Positions 33,342 to 44,059 of a DNA stretch of 64,000 nucleotides are shown here, piece by piece; within the stretch, counting starts at the first letter, position 1; the number at the start of each line of letters is the position of its first letter. The translations under genes were made by a program, and so were the position numbers. Origin of the DNA: Adineta ricciae (lineage: Eukaryota > Rotifera > Eurotatoria > Adinetida > Adinetidae); assembly GCA_905250025.1 (NCBI GenBank), contig CAJNOJ010000358.1, positions 1 to 64,000 of the forward strand, in the 5' to 3' direction. Under the pieces are notes generated by a model, which was given only the letters and a program-made list of their open reading frames with translations, made no database searches and was not told where the DNA came from.

Positions 33342-35020
33342 ATTATTGGAATTTTAACATAATTATGAGAAACTATTATAAAAACTACCTGAGCCTTTGC
33401 TTTTTACAAGATATATTTTGGCTTATCAAACGTCGATGAACTATAGCATATATATATAGATAGAAATCATCTTACTCTTCTATTGATTCAGATAGTTCAC
33501 ATCGTAATCAGTATGTTATTTCTAAAATTCCATCTATAATGATAAAAGAAATAATCGTAAACGAATTTATTATTATTATATTGAATATAAAGAACATCAT
33601 ATCAATTGAAAAAAACGCCCTTTTCGCATTCAATCTAAAATTATTTGAACAAAGAAGTCATTGGTTGATTATTTCTTCGATATCACTATATTCCACGTTT
33701 TAACTAATAGAGATAGCATAATGAAAAGAAATAAAAACATGAAATTGACAACTGAAAATATTTGAATATCATTTTACGTAAAACATCTTGCGAAGATAAT
33801 TGCCATTTGACTGAGTACGTGCCCCCAATTAAACTACTGATGCAGTAGAGAACGTGATGTTGAATGTTGTTCTTCTCAGATTCTTGAAAGAAGAGATTAA
33901 TATGTAAATATTCTATTCGTATTCTAAATAGAAGTCTAGAATTGTTCGAAGAATAATTTATTTTCTCCAATACTAAACCAACCATTTTATTAAAATCTTA
34001 TCAGGATCAAATAATAAAAAAAATAATTTTTCTTTCTGAATTAATTCCTACAAATATCCAATTAAGATGGGCGAGGATCATTTTAATTTAAACATTGTTT
34101 CATAACTAGATAAATCATTCCAATTTACTTTTATGACAGCTTCTAACTAAAATTAAACGACTTGAACTAATTTTCAAATAAAGAAAACAATAAGAAATTG
34201 AACCAAAAACAAAATAAAAAAACTGAAATAATATTTGACAAGAATTCATTTTTTAAAATCTTCACGTGAAATTAAATGGTTTAGTTCATTGCCTCGACTA
34301 TGGAGGGTCATGTCGAAAAAAAAGTAGTAAAAAAACTCAAATCCGTTTGTGTGTGTCGCAGGTCAAAGGCCAATATTTATCGATATTTTTAAGACTTCAC
34401 AGGACATGATTTGGGAGGGATCTTGCGGCTCGATGCAGGTTGAAAGGGTATTTACAGAGCATTAGAATCTGGGAGGAGCAGCGAAATTGCTTAGTTATGC
34501 CCTACATCTTATCCAGATGCAGTTCATAAGATCGATCATTACTATATGATCGTATATGTGTTATATTCTCTTTCATTCTCCTTGATATTCTTCTTCTTAC
34601 ATATGTATTATCTTCTCTGTATCGATTGACATTTTCCTTTCTGTTCTTCTTCATATATATAGGGATTTCTCCTTTTGCCAACCTATATATAGTTGGTTAT
34701 TTTGTGTCGAGAGGTGTGTGGAAAAATAAACATCAAACGAAAAAGCAAGCATAACAGTAGAACAATGAGCGCAGGCACATCTACTTAACCGAAAAGAAAT
34801 CAAATTTATCTATTACATGTGTGCAGTTCCACCGGAAATCTCCCACTTTATACAAAAGTATCTTCAATCAGGCTGAAACTTCTAGCATTTGGATCTCTCG
34901 TTAATTTATTTATATGATAAAAAAATTAGCTTCCTAACTCATTGGCATCCTACTTTTTTCGGTGCTATGAAATCTCACTAGATCATTAGTTGCACACACC
35001 CTCGAGAAAATGAAGAAAGT
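33342..35020. other. No gene recognised
   Basis: AT-rich intergenic stretch, with pyrimidine-rich sequence near 34560-34670. No supported gene. Confidence 0.5.
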
Positions 35021-36883
35021 TCATTCTCGAAGTGAGTATTGTATTCCGATCTGCTTGACCCAATCTTCTACTTCACCATAAATTCCACAAACTCGATAGT
35101 CACCGTGATCAGGAACCGTCAGTTCATGTTCACTTCCACCGTTAATATTCCCAAACCATTCACTACGTTTTTTATTAGTCATAATCTGTACCGCATCGAT
35201 CCAAGCACCACTTCTGACACCAAAACCTTGAATAAACTCCCCATTCTCCATGGGAAAGTCGTGTGGTGAACCACCACGCTTTCCAAAGAGAAATGAGCGT
35301 TCTCTAGTGACAAATTCCAAACCATCCAAAGCAAAACCTGAATGAACTACGACTTTGATCAAGGGGTCAGCAGGCAATAGAATCGTTGATGGCGAACCAG
35401 TCTGTTGTCCAAATTTCATTGATTTCCAAACTTTTCCTATTTCAGGAATGTGTTGAGTTTGCAGTAAATCATCAATGTCACCGATAGTAACATCCGTTCC
35501 ATCAGTAGCGATGACATGTACGTTGATTTTTCCTTCTCCATTAACTCGATTTCGTAATTCTTCTTTCCAAAGAATAACCTCAGCAGCTGGATTTTCAGTG
35601 TAATCTACCCATGATTTTGCAACTTCATCATGTTCCAGGTAGAATTCAATAGCCAAAATTCCGTTCGCTGATTTCAGTAGAATACCTTCATCAATTGCAA
35701 CACATTGTATATGACTTTTCCAGAACGATTCATCATCGGGTAATGCAAAACATGGATGGATGCGAAATCGAATCATATCCATTCGATGCCATGAGCATTC
35801 ATTTCCATCGAGAGCTGGTGGACCAGGTGGTTCAACGGCACAGAACGATCGATTCAAACGAATGTAATCTCTCATCATCACACCATCCGGTTCATGTGGA
35901 CAACCGAGTGCATGTCCGATTTCGTGCAGCATCGCTCCAAGACCAACATTGCATGCGATCCAATATTTATCACCTTCGGCATCAATACCGCAATACTTTG
36001 TGTCAACAGTCCGTTCATTCGTAAAACATGGAATGACGTCTTCCAAAGTTGTTGGCCACGAAAAAAGAGTATGAGAACCAAAGATTCCTACGGAGTATTT
36101 TGCATTAATACCTCCTGACCCTAATGCCGCATGACCTGTAATCAGATTATTGTCATAATGTGAATCTAAGAGTAGGACTGCGACATAATTTCTCTCTTCT
36201 TGAAATTCAGAACGAATGGCTTCTAACGCAATATCGAATAGACTGTCTTTGTCTTTTGCATTTGAATTTTGTTGTGCTCGGTTTGGATCTCGAATTTCAG
36301 CAGTTGTATATCTACTTCTGAGAATCCGAATGTTTACCGTGTTTCTAGATGATTGATCTACACTACTGAGTGTATCAGGTTGATATGATTCATCAAGACG
36401 GAATGTTCGATGATTGAAGCCATTGGAAAACATTTGAGAAGCGGTATATGATTGCCATAAATAGCCTGCGAGACGTAATCTTTTGATAGCTGTCTCTAGA
36501 TCTGGTGGATATTCACAATCGGGAGTGTCGTCGAATGTAAGTGGTGAATCACACGCAACGAGAATGCATAAATTAAGTGGAGGAATTTGTAAAAGTGGAA
36601 TGTAATTAACTGGCCAAATCGATTCCCAAGTTTGCTGCCTATCAATAAAATTCAATTGAATCAAATTTTCACCAGATGATAAATGTATTAATGCTTTGAA
36701 GCGTCCATTTTTCACTGGAAATGTTTGCGTTGGAAAATTATTCTCATGTGCAATGATTTGAATGTTGCCATTGGCTGTTGTTGATGATCCACATGTTCCT
36801 TCTACCAGAAGTAAACGACAATGAACTTCACTATCTGCAGGATGTGAAGTGATACACGGCGTGAAATCCACAGTATTCGCCAT
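35021..36883 (-). CDS. Zinc metallopeptidase with jacalin-like C-terminal domain (fungal YIL108W type)
   Basis: A 620-residue, single-exon protein. The active-site motif HEIGHALGCPH is at about residues 320-330 and continues EPDGVMMRDYIRLNRSF. That is the extended HExxHxxGxxH signature of the putative peptidase family PF12044, known mainly from fungi (yeast YIL108W). Residues about 515-620 contain GKRGGSPHDF, FGVRSGAWIDAVQI and NINGGSEHEL, typical of a jacalin-like beta-prism lectin fold. The same domain order occurs in the fungal proteins. No signal peptide is evident, so it is probably cytosolic. Lack of introns in a window where most genes have them, together with the fungal family, suggests horizontal acquisition; this is inference. 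All three zinc ligands are present, so activity is plausible. Confidence 0.85.
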   Translation of the reverse strand: MANTVDFTPCITSHPADSEVHCRLLLVEGTCGSSTTANGNIQIIAHENNFPTQTFPVKNGRFKALIHLSSGENLIQLNFIDRQQTWESIWPVNYIPLLQIPPLNLCILVACDSPLTFDDTPDCEYPPDLETAIKRLRLAGYLWQSYTASQMFSNGFNHRTFRLDESYQPDTLSSVDQSSRNTVNIRILRSRYTTAEIRDPNRAQQNSNAKDKDSLFDIALEAIRSEFQEERNYVAVLLLDSHYDNNLITGHAALGSGGINAKYSVGIFGSHTLFSWPTTLEDVIPCFTNERTVDTKYCGIDAEGDKYWIACNVGLGAMLHEIGHALGCPHEPDGVMMRDYIRLNRSFCAVEPPGPPALDGNECSWHRMDMIRFRIHPCFALPDDESFWKSHIQCVAIDEGILLKSANGILAIEFYLEHDEVAKSWVDYTENPAAEVILWKEELRNRVNGEGKINVHVIATDGTDVTIGDIDDLLQTQHIPEIGKVWKSMKFGQQTGSPSTILLPADPLIKVVVHSGFALDGLEFVTRERSFLFGKRGGSPHDFPMENGEFIQGFGVRSGAWIDAVQIMTNKKRSEWFGNINGGSEHELTVPDHGDYRVCGIYGEVEDWVKQIGIQYSLRE

Positions 36884-37364
36884 TGCAGACGGTTCTTTTT
36901 TAATGGAGAAAGAGTTAAAACTATTGCCTTAGATAAATAAAGGAGAAAAACGAAAAAAGCGCTGCGCTCTTATACAAGTGAATGTTGTTTTTTTTCTACA
37001 TAAAGAATGAATAAGACATGAGTCGTGTGACTCAGTTTATTTGAAGCAAAGTTTCAAATGATGAAAAAACAAAAATTCTGAATCACATGTGTGACAATCT
37101 TTTTCGCATGGTCTGTACGCATGCTATTTGTCCCTACTTTGGTGCATTTTTATGTACTTTGGCCTTATCCTTCCTTCCTTTCTATCGAGAGAAGGGTATA
37201 TAAACGTGTGTTTTGTATTAGAACGAGGCGATTGATGATAGGAAGAAATAAAGAAAGACATGATTCTACCGGGATACACATCTCTTCCATCAGAATTCGT
37301 CACAACATGCACATGGGACACTGCAACAATTGTAATGGAAACAACTTATTCTGATCGAAGGTAA

Positions 37365-37800
37365 TTAGCAACAACTTCTCCATTTCTAGCATGTCCTTTC
37401 GTATTTGGATGAAAATAATCATCAGCGTAAGGGCTGTATATACACCTCTATTAATAATTTGATCAAATGCTTCAACCAGGTTCATGTCATTTCCATCAAT
37501 GGTAATAACAACATGAGTAACGTTGGATAAGATATTCTTATACCATCTCGAACAACATTTCTCGCGGACCATCCTAACAGATTAGCTGCAACGATTGGAT
37601 ACAAAATAGGATAGCCGCCAGCAGTACTAGCTGCAGTATCTGATACCATACGATATGATTTCCCAAGTACCTTTCTGCATGAGAATGGGGGTGGAAGGGT
37701 ATTCAAAAGATCGAGAGAAGAATGATGAGAACGTACCTTGCAGTACAAATCATCCCTATATGGAAAGCTGTAATCAAATACTTTAATATCTGGATTTTCT
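37365..37800 (-). pseudogene. SGNH/GDSL hydrolase fragment
   Basis: The minus strand reads IKVFDYSFPYRDDLYC, a probable intron of about 60 bp, then SYRMVSDTAASTAGGYPILY and AANLLGWSARNVVRDG. In another frame come THVVITIDGNDMNLVEAF and DDYFHPNTKGHARNGEVVA. GNDM and DDYFHPNTKGH fit blocks III and V of SGNH hydrolases, and SDTAA stands where GDS would be expected. Frame changes near 37540 and 37430 and the missing N-terminus indicate a decayed gene. Confidence 0.5.
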
Positions 37801-37885
37801 CTGCTTTTCTATTTTTAAAAAGATTATGTTAATCCTCGACTGTTAAATAAAGAAGACTTAATTCATTATATAGTCTATACCAAAT

Positions 37886-38283
37886 ATGAATAACGCATCG
37901 AATGAGAATGAAACAGAATTATATACTGATGCGATAGTTTCGTGTCGATTTCGATTTTGGCCTTCTCTCTTTTCGAATCCATTTTCTCTCAGTTTTTGTT
38001 TATTTATACTCTTTACCATTTCCTATTCGATCGAAATCTTCATCAATCACTCAATTCTAATTCTCATTCAACTATTGAAAGACACGTTCTCATCTTTCAC
38101 GATCATTGGTTAGCGACTCGAAGACGATGTTTCTTGATTCATTATTTACCGTTAATTCTAATTAGTATGTATAGTTTGATCTATTGTGCTGCTATTATAT
38201 TCGTTCCATTATGCTCGCGGTTAACTTTTCAATTATCTATGCACGGTGTTTATTATCCAATAAATTGCTATAAGTGCGTTTGA
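37886..38283 (+). pseudogene. GPCR fragment
   Basis: A plausible start MNNASNENETELYTDA is followed by TM1-like SFCLFILFTI. A frame change near 38000-38060 leads to RNLHQSLNSNSH and, after a gap, HWLATRRRCFLIHYLPLILI and a hydrophobic run. The order is that of bdelloid GPCRs, with a short Asn-rich N-terminus and a TM4-like segment, but the middle and C-terminal TM segments are missing. Treated as a dead remnant. Confidence 0.45.
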
Positions 38284-38427
38284 TGTTTAGACTACAGGAA
38301 GTTCAGGGAAATAATTAAATATATACTTAGCGCTGTTACATAAATATCAATTCAACTAAACGATCTGGAAGGTGCTCAAGTTTATTCAGTATTGATCTAA
38401 TTCGAAATAGCTTTAAAACTCTGCTCT

Positions 38428-38649
38428 TTATTTATCTACAACTAGAAGAATCAAACTTGTTACAATTCGTTCATGTTTTTTTAACTGTTTAGCTAATAAA
38501 GAAAAGAAAACGGAAAAAACAAGACTTGCAACGACCGTCAAGATACTATCTAGAAGAATATTCATTGCGTTGGTATAATTCTCGATATTCTCCGATGTTA
38601 TATTCAGTTTATGGCGAACATAATAAATGATTTCATATGGATGATCCAT
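38428..38649 (-). CDS. Small single-TM protein, uncertain
   Basis: A 73-residue open frame with an Asn-rich N-terminal part, one hydrophobic stretch (ILTVVASLVFSVFFSLLA) and a basic tail. No family recognised; it may be an exon or a remnant of the neighbouring receptor genes. Confidence 0.25.
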   Translation of the reverse strand: MDHPYEIIYYVRHKLNITSENIENYTNAMNILLDSILTVVASLVFSVFFSLLAKQLKKHERIVTSLILLVVDK

Positions 38650-38933
38650 CGTGCTGACACGTGTACATTTCTAACGAATACATTTCAAGTCACAGAACAA
38701 AGCACAGTATTTCCAAAATAGAAAAGCTCAGAGCGATTTTTGTTCCACAAAAAAGTGACAGGTAGCTTCTGCTTCTATCTCCTATTCAGTCGTACAAAAA
38801 TTCCCTTTCCTTTAATATCGTCCGACTAACGTAAAAATAAAATTTGTTCATTGTTTCAGTTTGATACATTCAAATATTGTATGTTGCAATACGAGAGTCA
38901 GAATTATCTTTTTTATTTGGACAATCATTTACT

Positions 38934-39125
38934 ATGGCAATAAATAAAAACGAGTGGAATCGTATGTTAAATCCGAACTCAATACTGACATTTCTCATGC
39001 GAGCTTGTGTTTAGGATCATTATTTGGTTGTACGGATAATTGTAGTTCATGTTGTTATGGATTTTGGTGTGAACTTTGTCTATTTGGTAGATGCTGATTT
39101 GTATTTGAAAGTTTATTAACAAATA
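38934..39125 (+). pseudogene. PLAC8 (cysteine-rich) gene remnant
   Basis: Exon 1 (38934-38961) encodes MAINKNEWN. A 53-bp GT-AG intron (38962-39014) leads to SLFGCTDNCSSCCYGFWCEL and CLFGR. The Trp..LFGCTDNC..CCYG.WC..C pattern is the first half of a PLAC8 domain. The frame hits a stop at 39095, while the expected continuation ADLYLK is one base out of frame. The second half of the domain is not found. Spliced but truncated, so probably decayed. Confidence 0.6.
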
Positions 39126-39830
39126 GATACTGAAAAGCTATCTCAAAGATAAACTTTTCTACAATAAAGATTGCGGATGAATTTGTTTCGTTCATACAAT
39201 AGTTGAATAACCCTTTACAATACAGTTTATCGACTTTTTCGTATTTCTTTCACTTTGACGAAGTTATGAGAAATAACAGACGAATCTATTTTTGTTATTT
39301 TTTTTTAAGTAGAAACGTCTTCCGATGAAAAAAAATTTTAACGGCCCTTACACAGTTCTTCGAGGTAAATTTAGTGATTACTTTCTTTTCAAGCAAAATT
39401 CTTCATTTAGTAAGATGTTTCTCGTTAAAAACAAATAAAAACTCTCATATAGAGACAGCGCATGTAAACGATGTAGATGGGCGTGAGGAAAGCAACATTA
39501 TGATGTTGCTTGAAATACCTAAGATGTTTTGCGAGCAAGTTAAATTCTCTGTTTGTGTCTTTGCCGTTCTTATGTTTTCTTTGATTATAATGTACAAATG
39601 CGTACCTTGTTGATGCTAGCTGCCGGTCTGTTTTTTTCTTCAAGTGTTTGAATGGAAGACATTCGTTTGAATCTATATGTAGGCAAAAATTTCGATCGAT
39701 CTCGTTGCTGTTTGAAGACTTTTATGTAAGAGAAGTATTTTTCAGATTGACACAGGTTTTAGTTTATACTCGAATCGGTAGAAATTGTCTAGTTATACGT
39801 CTAGAAGAACAGGATTGAATTTCCAGCCAA
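39126..39830. other. No confident gene
   Basis: A 79-residue open frame at 39374-39613 ends in one hydrophobic segment (FSVCVFAVLMFSLIIMYKC). It has no family resemblance and no supporting structure. Confidence 0.4.
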
Positions 39831-40704
39831 ATGTCAAACAAAGTTCGATCAAAAGATCTCACTCTCAATCCTTCCCAATTGGTAGATAAAAACTCTCATT
39901 CATATTCAAAAGGTGCTCCAGCAGATAGTGCTATCGACATTCCATCGGTTTCATCAAAACCAAATTCCAAGTCAGTATGAGATGTGTGAAATCTTCTGGT
40001 TGCTTATAATGATTAAATGAATAGATGTTCCGTTTCACGAGTACTCTGTATTCAAGGATTGATTATACTATTTCTTCTGACACTGGCAGCTGTGATTATA
40101 CCTATCGTAGTTTTAGTAATGGGTAAGTCGGCAAAGCATCGGATCAGTCCATTCCTAATGAATGAGAAAGCGTTCTTTGGATACCGTTTCTAATAAATGT
40201 TTTCTTTTTTTGTTTAGACACCACCAACAGAGGATCACGTAAGCCGTTGTGACTTATTCGGTCAATGATATTATTCTTGTTGTTAATTTAGCATGTGCTA
40301 CAACCTATTCACAATCGTTTGTATACAACACTATTCCAACGACACAATGTGCAGCGTGGCAAACATTCACATCGACGTTGACTTGTACAAAGTATACACT
40401 CCTCCGTATGTACGGCTCGAATGATCCAGTTGGTATTACTCTAACAGATCCTTCGATTGTTACCGCAATTGCAGTAGGTCTACGTTATAACACTACTATT
40501 AGTGCTACTTCGAATGGAGTTAATTGGAGAGTTGGTTCGTGTTGGTGGAGCGTCCCGGGCGAAATAACTACAGTAGGAAGTATCTGTTCTAATTCTTATG
40601 GTTACACAATCAGACCGTGCGTTGCTTATGCAGGATATTGGGGTGGTATTTTAACACAATCATGTTATGGTGCGAGTCAAACATTGTCTCTGTATCTCGA
40701 ATAA
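39831..40704 (+). CDS. Type II single-pass membrane protein with Cys-rich ectodomain, four exons
   Basis: Exons fit at 39831-39970, 40025-40122, 40218-40238 and 40292-40704, all with GT-AG introns and continuous phase. The product has a polar cytosolic N-terminus (MSNKVRSKDLTLNPSQ), one TM segment (GLIILFLLTLAAVIIPIVVL) and an extracellular domain of about 135 residues. The latter starts ATTYSQSFVYNTIPTTQCAA and includes NGVNWRVGSCWW, GSICSNSYGYTIRPC and GYWGGILTQSC. It resembles a lineage-specific secreted domain I associate with rotifers, of unknown function. The third exon is only 21 bp (TTNRGS linker), just outside the membrane. No catalytic motif is visible. Confidence 0.75.
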
Positions 40705-40949
40705 ACAATAACGAAACACTTTTTAGACAAAAAACTGTATCGTTTCTTTTTATTTCTAACGAAGAAAAATAAATATTCTAAGATTTATTATTTATCGTTG
40801 TCGAGCGACATCTAAACAAAATGATTCAAATGGAGTGACGCTTACTTTTCATATAGGATTCTGATTGGTGATATGTTTTTTTCCCCAGATCGTACAGTGT
40901 AGTCATTGATGTGAAATTTCCAATCTCAGTTCATCGATTTACAACCGAC

Positions 40950-42725
40950 ATGTCAACAGCGATCGAAAGATTGCCGACGGAAACACTACATCAGATTTTG
41001 GATAATCTCGATGTTGAAACCATTGTCATTTCTTTGAGGCAAGTATGCCGAAGGTTTCGTTCAGTTATGCAAAGTTACAATCGTTATGTGTTCGAGTTCC
41101 GACAGACTTCGAAATCAAATTTGAGCCTTATTTATCGACTAGTTCGTCCTGAGAGCGTTATTTCATTGGTGCTGAGCGATGATAGAACACCCGGTCAAGT
41201 TAGTTTCTTCTTTTCATTGCCTCAAATTCATAAATTTTCTCGACTTCAATCACTCGTTCTTCGGGATATTCATGAACCACAGGTGGTTAGAATTTTGAGA
41301 CGAATAAAACTCGACCAGCTGAAGTCAGTGGTAATCAAAATAGACAAATACGATGGCCGACGAAGAATGACAACTGTTAACTTTTTGAGATCCGTTGTCT
41401 CCCAACCGAATCTTCGCAAACTTGACTTACAAATCAACAGCAGGAGATTTCATCTAATACAATGGTCACGACCAAATACCCTTCGTGATTTATCAATTGA
41501 TGGAAATATGGATGGTGATCACTTATACAAAATTCTGCAGTGTTCACCCCTCTTACAAACACTAAAACTAAGACAAGGGCTCCCACTTACAAATAATTGG
41601 AACAAGTCCATATGTTTTCCAACATTGACTTCGCTTACGCTCGATGAAATAAGCATAGACATCGATGAGCTTCAATCTTTCCTTCTGTTCACTCCACGAC
41701 TCGCCCATCTGAAAGTGATTGGCAGTGTAGATTATTTTAGTGGAACAGAATGGGAGCAATTTATTCAAATACATTTACCAATGCTTAATCAATTCGAAAT
41801 CTTTCTGTTGATACGATTTATGTCGTTAACTTCTTCTCAAGATGCCGAATCAATTATTGGGCCATTACGATCTCCATTTTGGATCGAACATAAAAAATGG
41901 TTTTTCACCTGCGAACAAGGTTTGCAGTCGTGTCGCGCATACCTTTACTCGTTACCAAGTTGCCAGTCGACAATGAAATACATAATACCATCACAGAGAA
42001 TCCTCCTCTCTACCTTGCCTCCTGATTCATCAACGATGGACAATATGAAGAATCTGACTGTGGCGTTGACAAACGAGTTAGTCGATGAGTTATTAGAGAA
42101 AGTATGTAATACAAGACGGACTTTAAAGGAAGGATAATAGCACATCGAATATTTTTAGAAGCCACAGCCTGTACTTCTCAATACGATTAAACTCTTGGTG
42201 GATGTAAAGAGCGATCGGCTAGTTATTCCGCTCGTTTCACTCACAATTTTAGTCGACCTATCACATCTTGTTGAAATTGAATTTGGAGAGTGTTATCCTA
42301 TATTATCAGATGGAGATTTTGATGTAGATGCATTTTCTGATATGAAGACTTTACTTCGACAAGCGCCTAATCTTTCGTCCCTCCTGATCAGCGACCAATT
42401 CGCTTATGGGTTCGGACTGAGTACGATGGATATTTGTTATCTTCTTTCACGTCAGATCAAACATTTACAACTACCTGTTAGCGATTTAAATGATATCAAA
42501 CTTGTTTTGGAACAATGTCAGTATTTATCAACTGTGCGATTCACTGCCCGTCAAAGGAAACTTCCGACACAGATTGTTCGATGGATAGACGAGAATACAA
42601 CCGGTTCAACATGTCGAAAGAATGCTGATTCTGTTCAAGTATGGCTTGGCAAGAATAATATCGAGTCAAGTGAACCCGAAGCCACGTGTAAACGACCTAA
42701 ATTGAGTTCTGGTGATATTTATTAA
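40950..42725 (+). CDS. F-box protein with leucine-rich repeats
   Basis: I chose the start MSTAIERLPTETL at 40950 because the paralogue at 45505 begins about ten residues before its F-box. An earlier ATG at 40911 is possible. Residues 7-50 (LPTETLHQILDNL, LRQVCRRFRSVMQSY) are a clear F-box, which would bind Skp1 in an SCF ubiquitin ligase. The rest is irregular leucine-rich repeats (LRKLDLQIN, LQTLKLRQGL, LTSLTLDEISI), the presumed substrate-binding part. A 57-bp intron at 42102-42158 keeps the frame (ELLEK to KPQPVLLNTIK). The C-terminus is DNIKL-type LRR plus a charged tail. Intact; substrates unknown. Confidence 0.85.
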
Positions 42726-42806
42726 TATAAACTCGAAATGACATGTATAGTTTATGAGAAATATGTATTTTTACTTGCATTCATTGCTGTAGAAATAAAC
42801 CAGATT

Positions 42807-43598
42807 TTAGTCTTCTGATTTTTGTAAACGTGCAAGTTCATGTCGAATCGAGTTTTTCATTGATTCAAGTGCCTGATGATCTTGCCAGAGTTCTTCATTT
42901 ATATTGAGTGTATCGATTGAGTTCTTAATTATCGTTGCGATTTCCGATCCGGATGGTTCATGCGTTGGATTCTCAAAATAATTCGGAAACGATTTGGCTA
43001 AAGTCGAGCGACCAAAATCAAAAAGTCTTCGAGGAGCCGTATACACATCGATTGACATAATTTTCCGAATAAAACAGTGCGTAGCAAACGCAACAGCGAG
43101 CAATGGAGCAAGAGAAACTGCTAAAATGCTCTCGATTCCCAATTGTGGGAAGGAACCTGGATGGCAATGAACAATAACCAATCCGATAGTAATTCCAACC
43201 AGAAGTGATGAAGCAACACTGCCGGTTATAATACAAGCATATTTTGTTTTCATTCCTTGATCACTCTGAGACAACACGCCGAGCATTTCAGTCAATGGAC
43301 CAGCGATAACTTTACATTGTCCTACTAGGTTTTCAAAGGCCAGTGCCCATGCTTCACGAATTTGGACAATTTTTTGTGGATCCGATGTTTGCAACGCCTC
43401 TTCGATCAAAAACAGTGCTTTGTTGAGAAATTGGATTTTCAGTCGTTTGTGTTCATCTTCCACTTGTTGGCAAATCTTCATGCAATTCGTACGATCATCG
43501 TCAGTCAATCCTTTTGTCTCTTCAATATCTTTTCGAATTTCAGTAAGTAAGTCTGTACCGTGTATGGGGGTAAAATCTGCAAGTTCTTCATTTGCCAT
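42807..43598 (-). CDS. Coiled-coil/two-TM protein, paralogue A
   Basis: The 263-residue protein has a helical charged N-terminal half (about 1-115: DLLTEIRKDIEETKGLTDDD, MKICQQVEDEHKRLKIQFLN, IREAWALAFENLVGQC). Two adjacent hydrophobic segments (about 125-147 and 156-178) and a charged C-terminus (ATIIKNSIDTLNINEELW) follow. The head-to-head neighbour at 44060 is its paralogue of equal length, about half identical. Just upstream, CATTTTAG precedes the ATG, matching a 5'-UTR splice acceptor seen also in the neighbour. The family is not recognised. The long helical bundle with a membrane hairpin is reminiscent in outline of alpha-helical membrane-inserting proteins, but nothing shows that function. 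Confidence 0.75.
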   Translation of the reverse strand: MANEELADFTPIHGTDLLTEIRKDIEETKGLTDDDRTNCMKICQQVEDEHKRLKIQFLNKALFLIEEALQTSDPQKIVQIREAWALAFENLVGQCKVIAGPLTEMLGVLSQSDQGMKTKYACIITGSVASSLLVGITIGLVIVHCHPGSFPQLGIESILAVSLAPLLAVAFATHCFIRKIMSIDVYTAPRRLFDFGRSTLAKSFPNYFENPTHEPSGSEIATIIKNSIDTLNINEELWQDHQALESMKNSIRHELARLQKSED

Positions 43599-44059
43599 AT
43601 TTTAATCTAAAATGGAATATTCTCGCTTTGTAGAAAAGTGAAAAGAGTCAGTGTCATTTGTCACAGAAAGAGAAAAGTCACCCCCATCATTCACACAATG
43701 AATTTAGAGTATTAGATTGTCTTTTATGAAGTCCCTCAAGAAAATAGGAAAGTTTCAAGATATTATAAATGCGCAACACTCAATAAGATGAGGAAAAAGC
43801 CATGATGTAGGCATTTTATCTCCAACATACAGCACAGTAACCTTATATCAATATTTGCGAACCAATCACAATTCCGTGAGATGCGTCAATGATGTTTTGG
43901 TATTTATTCTAGGAGGGTTTTTTCACATTATCGTGTGCAAGATATAACCAATACACGCGTTTTGAGAGTTTCTACCAGATTGCTTGAGACGACGGTATGA
44001 GCTACATAGCGTATCTTCAAAATTATATATCGCAATGAGATTTCGTTTTAGATCGTAAA
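43599..44059. promoter_or_regulatory. Shared upstream region of the divergent paralogue pair
   Basis: About 460 bp separate the two start codons. Both coding starts are preceded by CNTTTTAGAT then AAAATNTGGC-like sequence, suggesting conserved 5'-UTR acceptors, and the promoter is presumably shared. No specific factor site was identified. Confidence 0.35.

Noticed and set aside
35039-36118. Plus-strand open frames opposite the metallopeptidase
   Set aside because: Antisense shadows of the conserved minus-strand gene.
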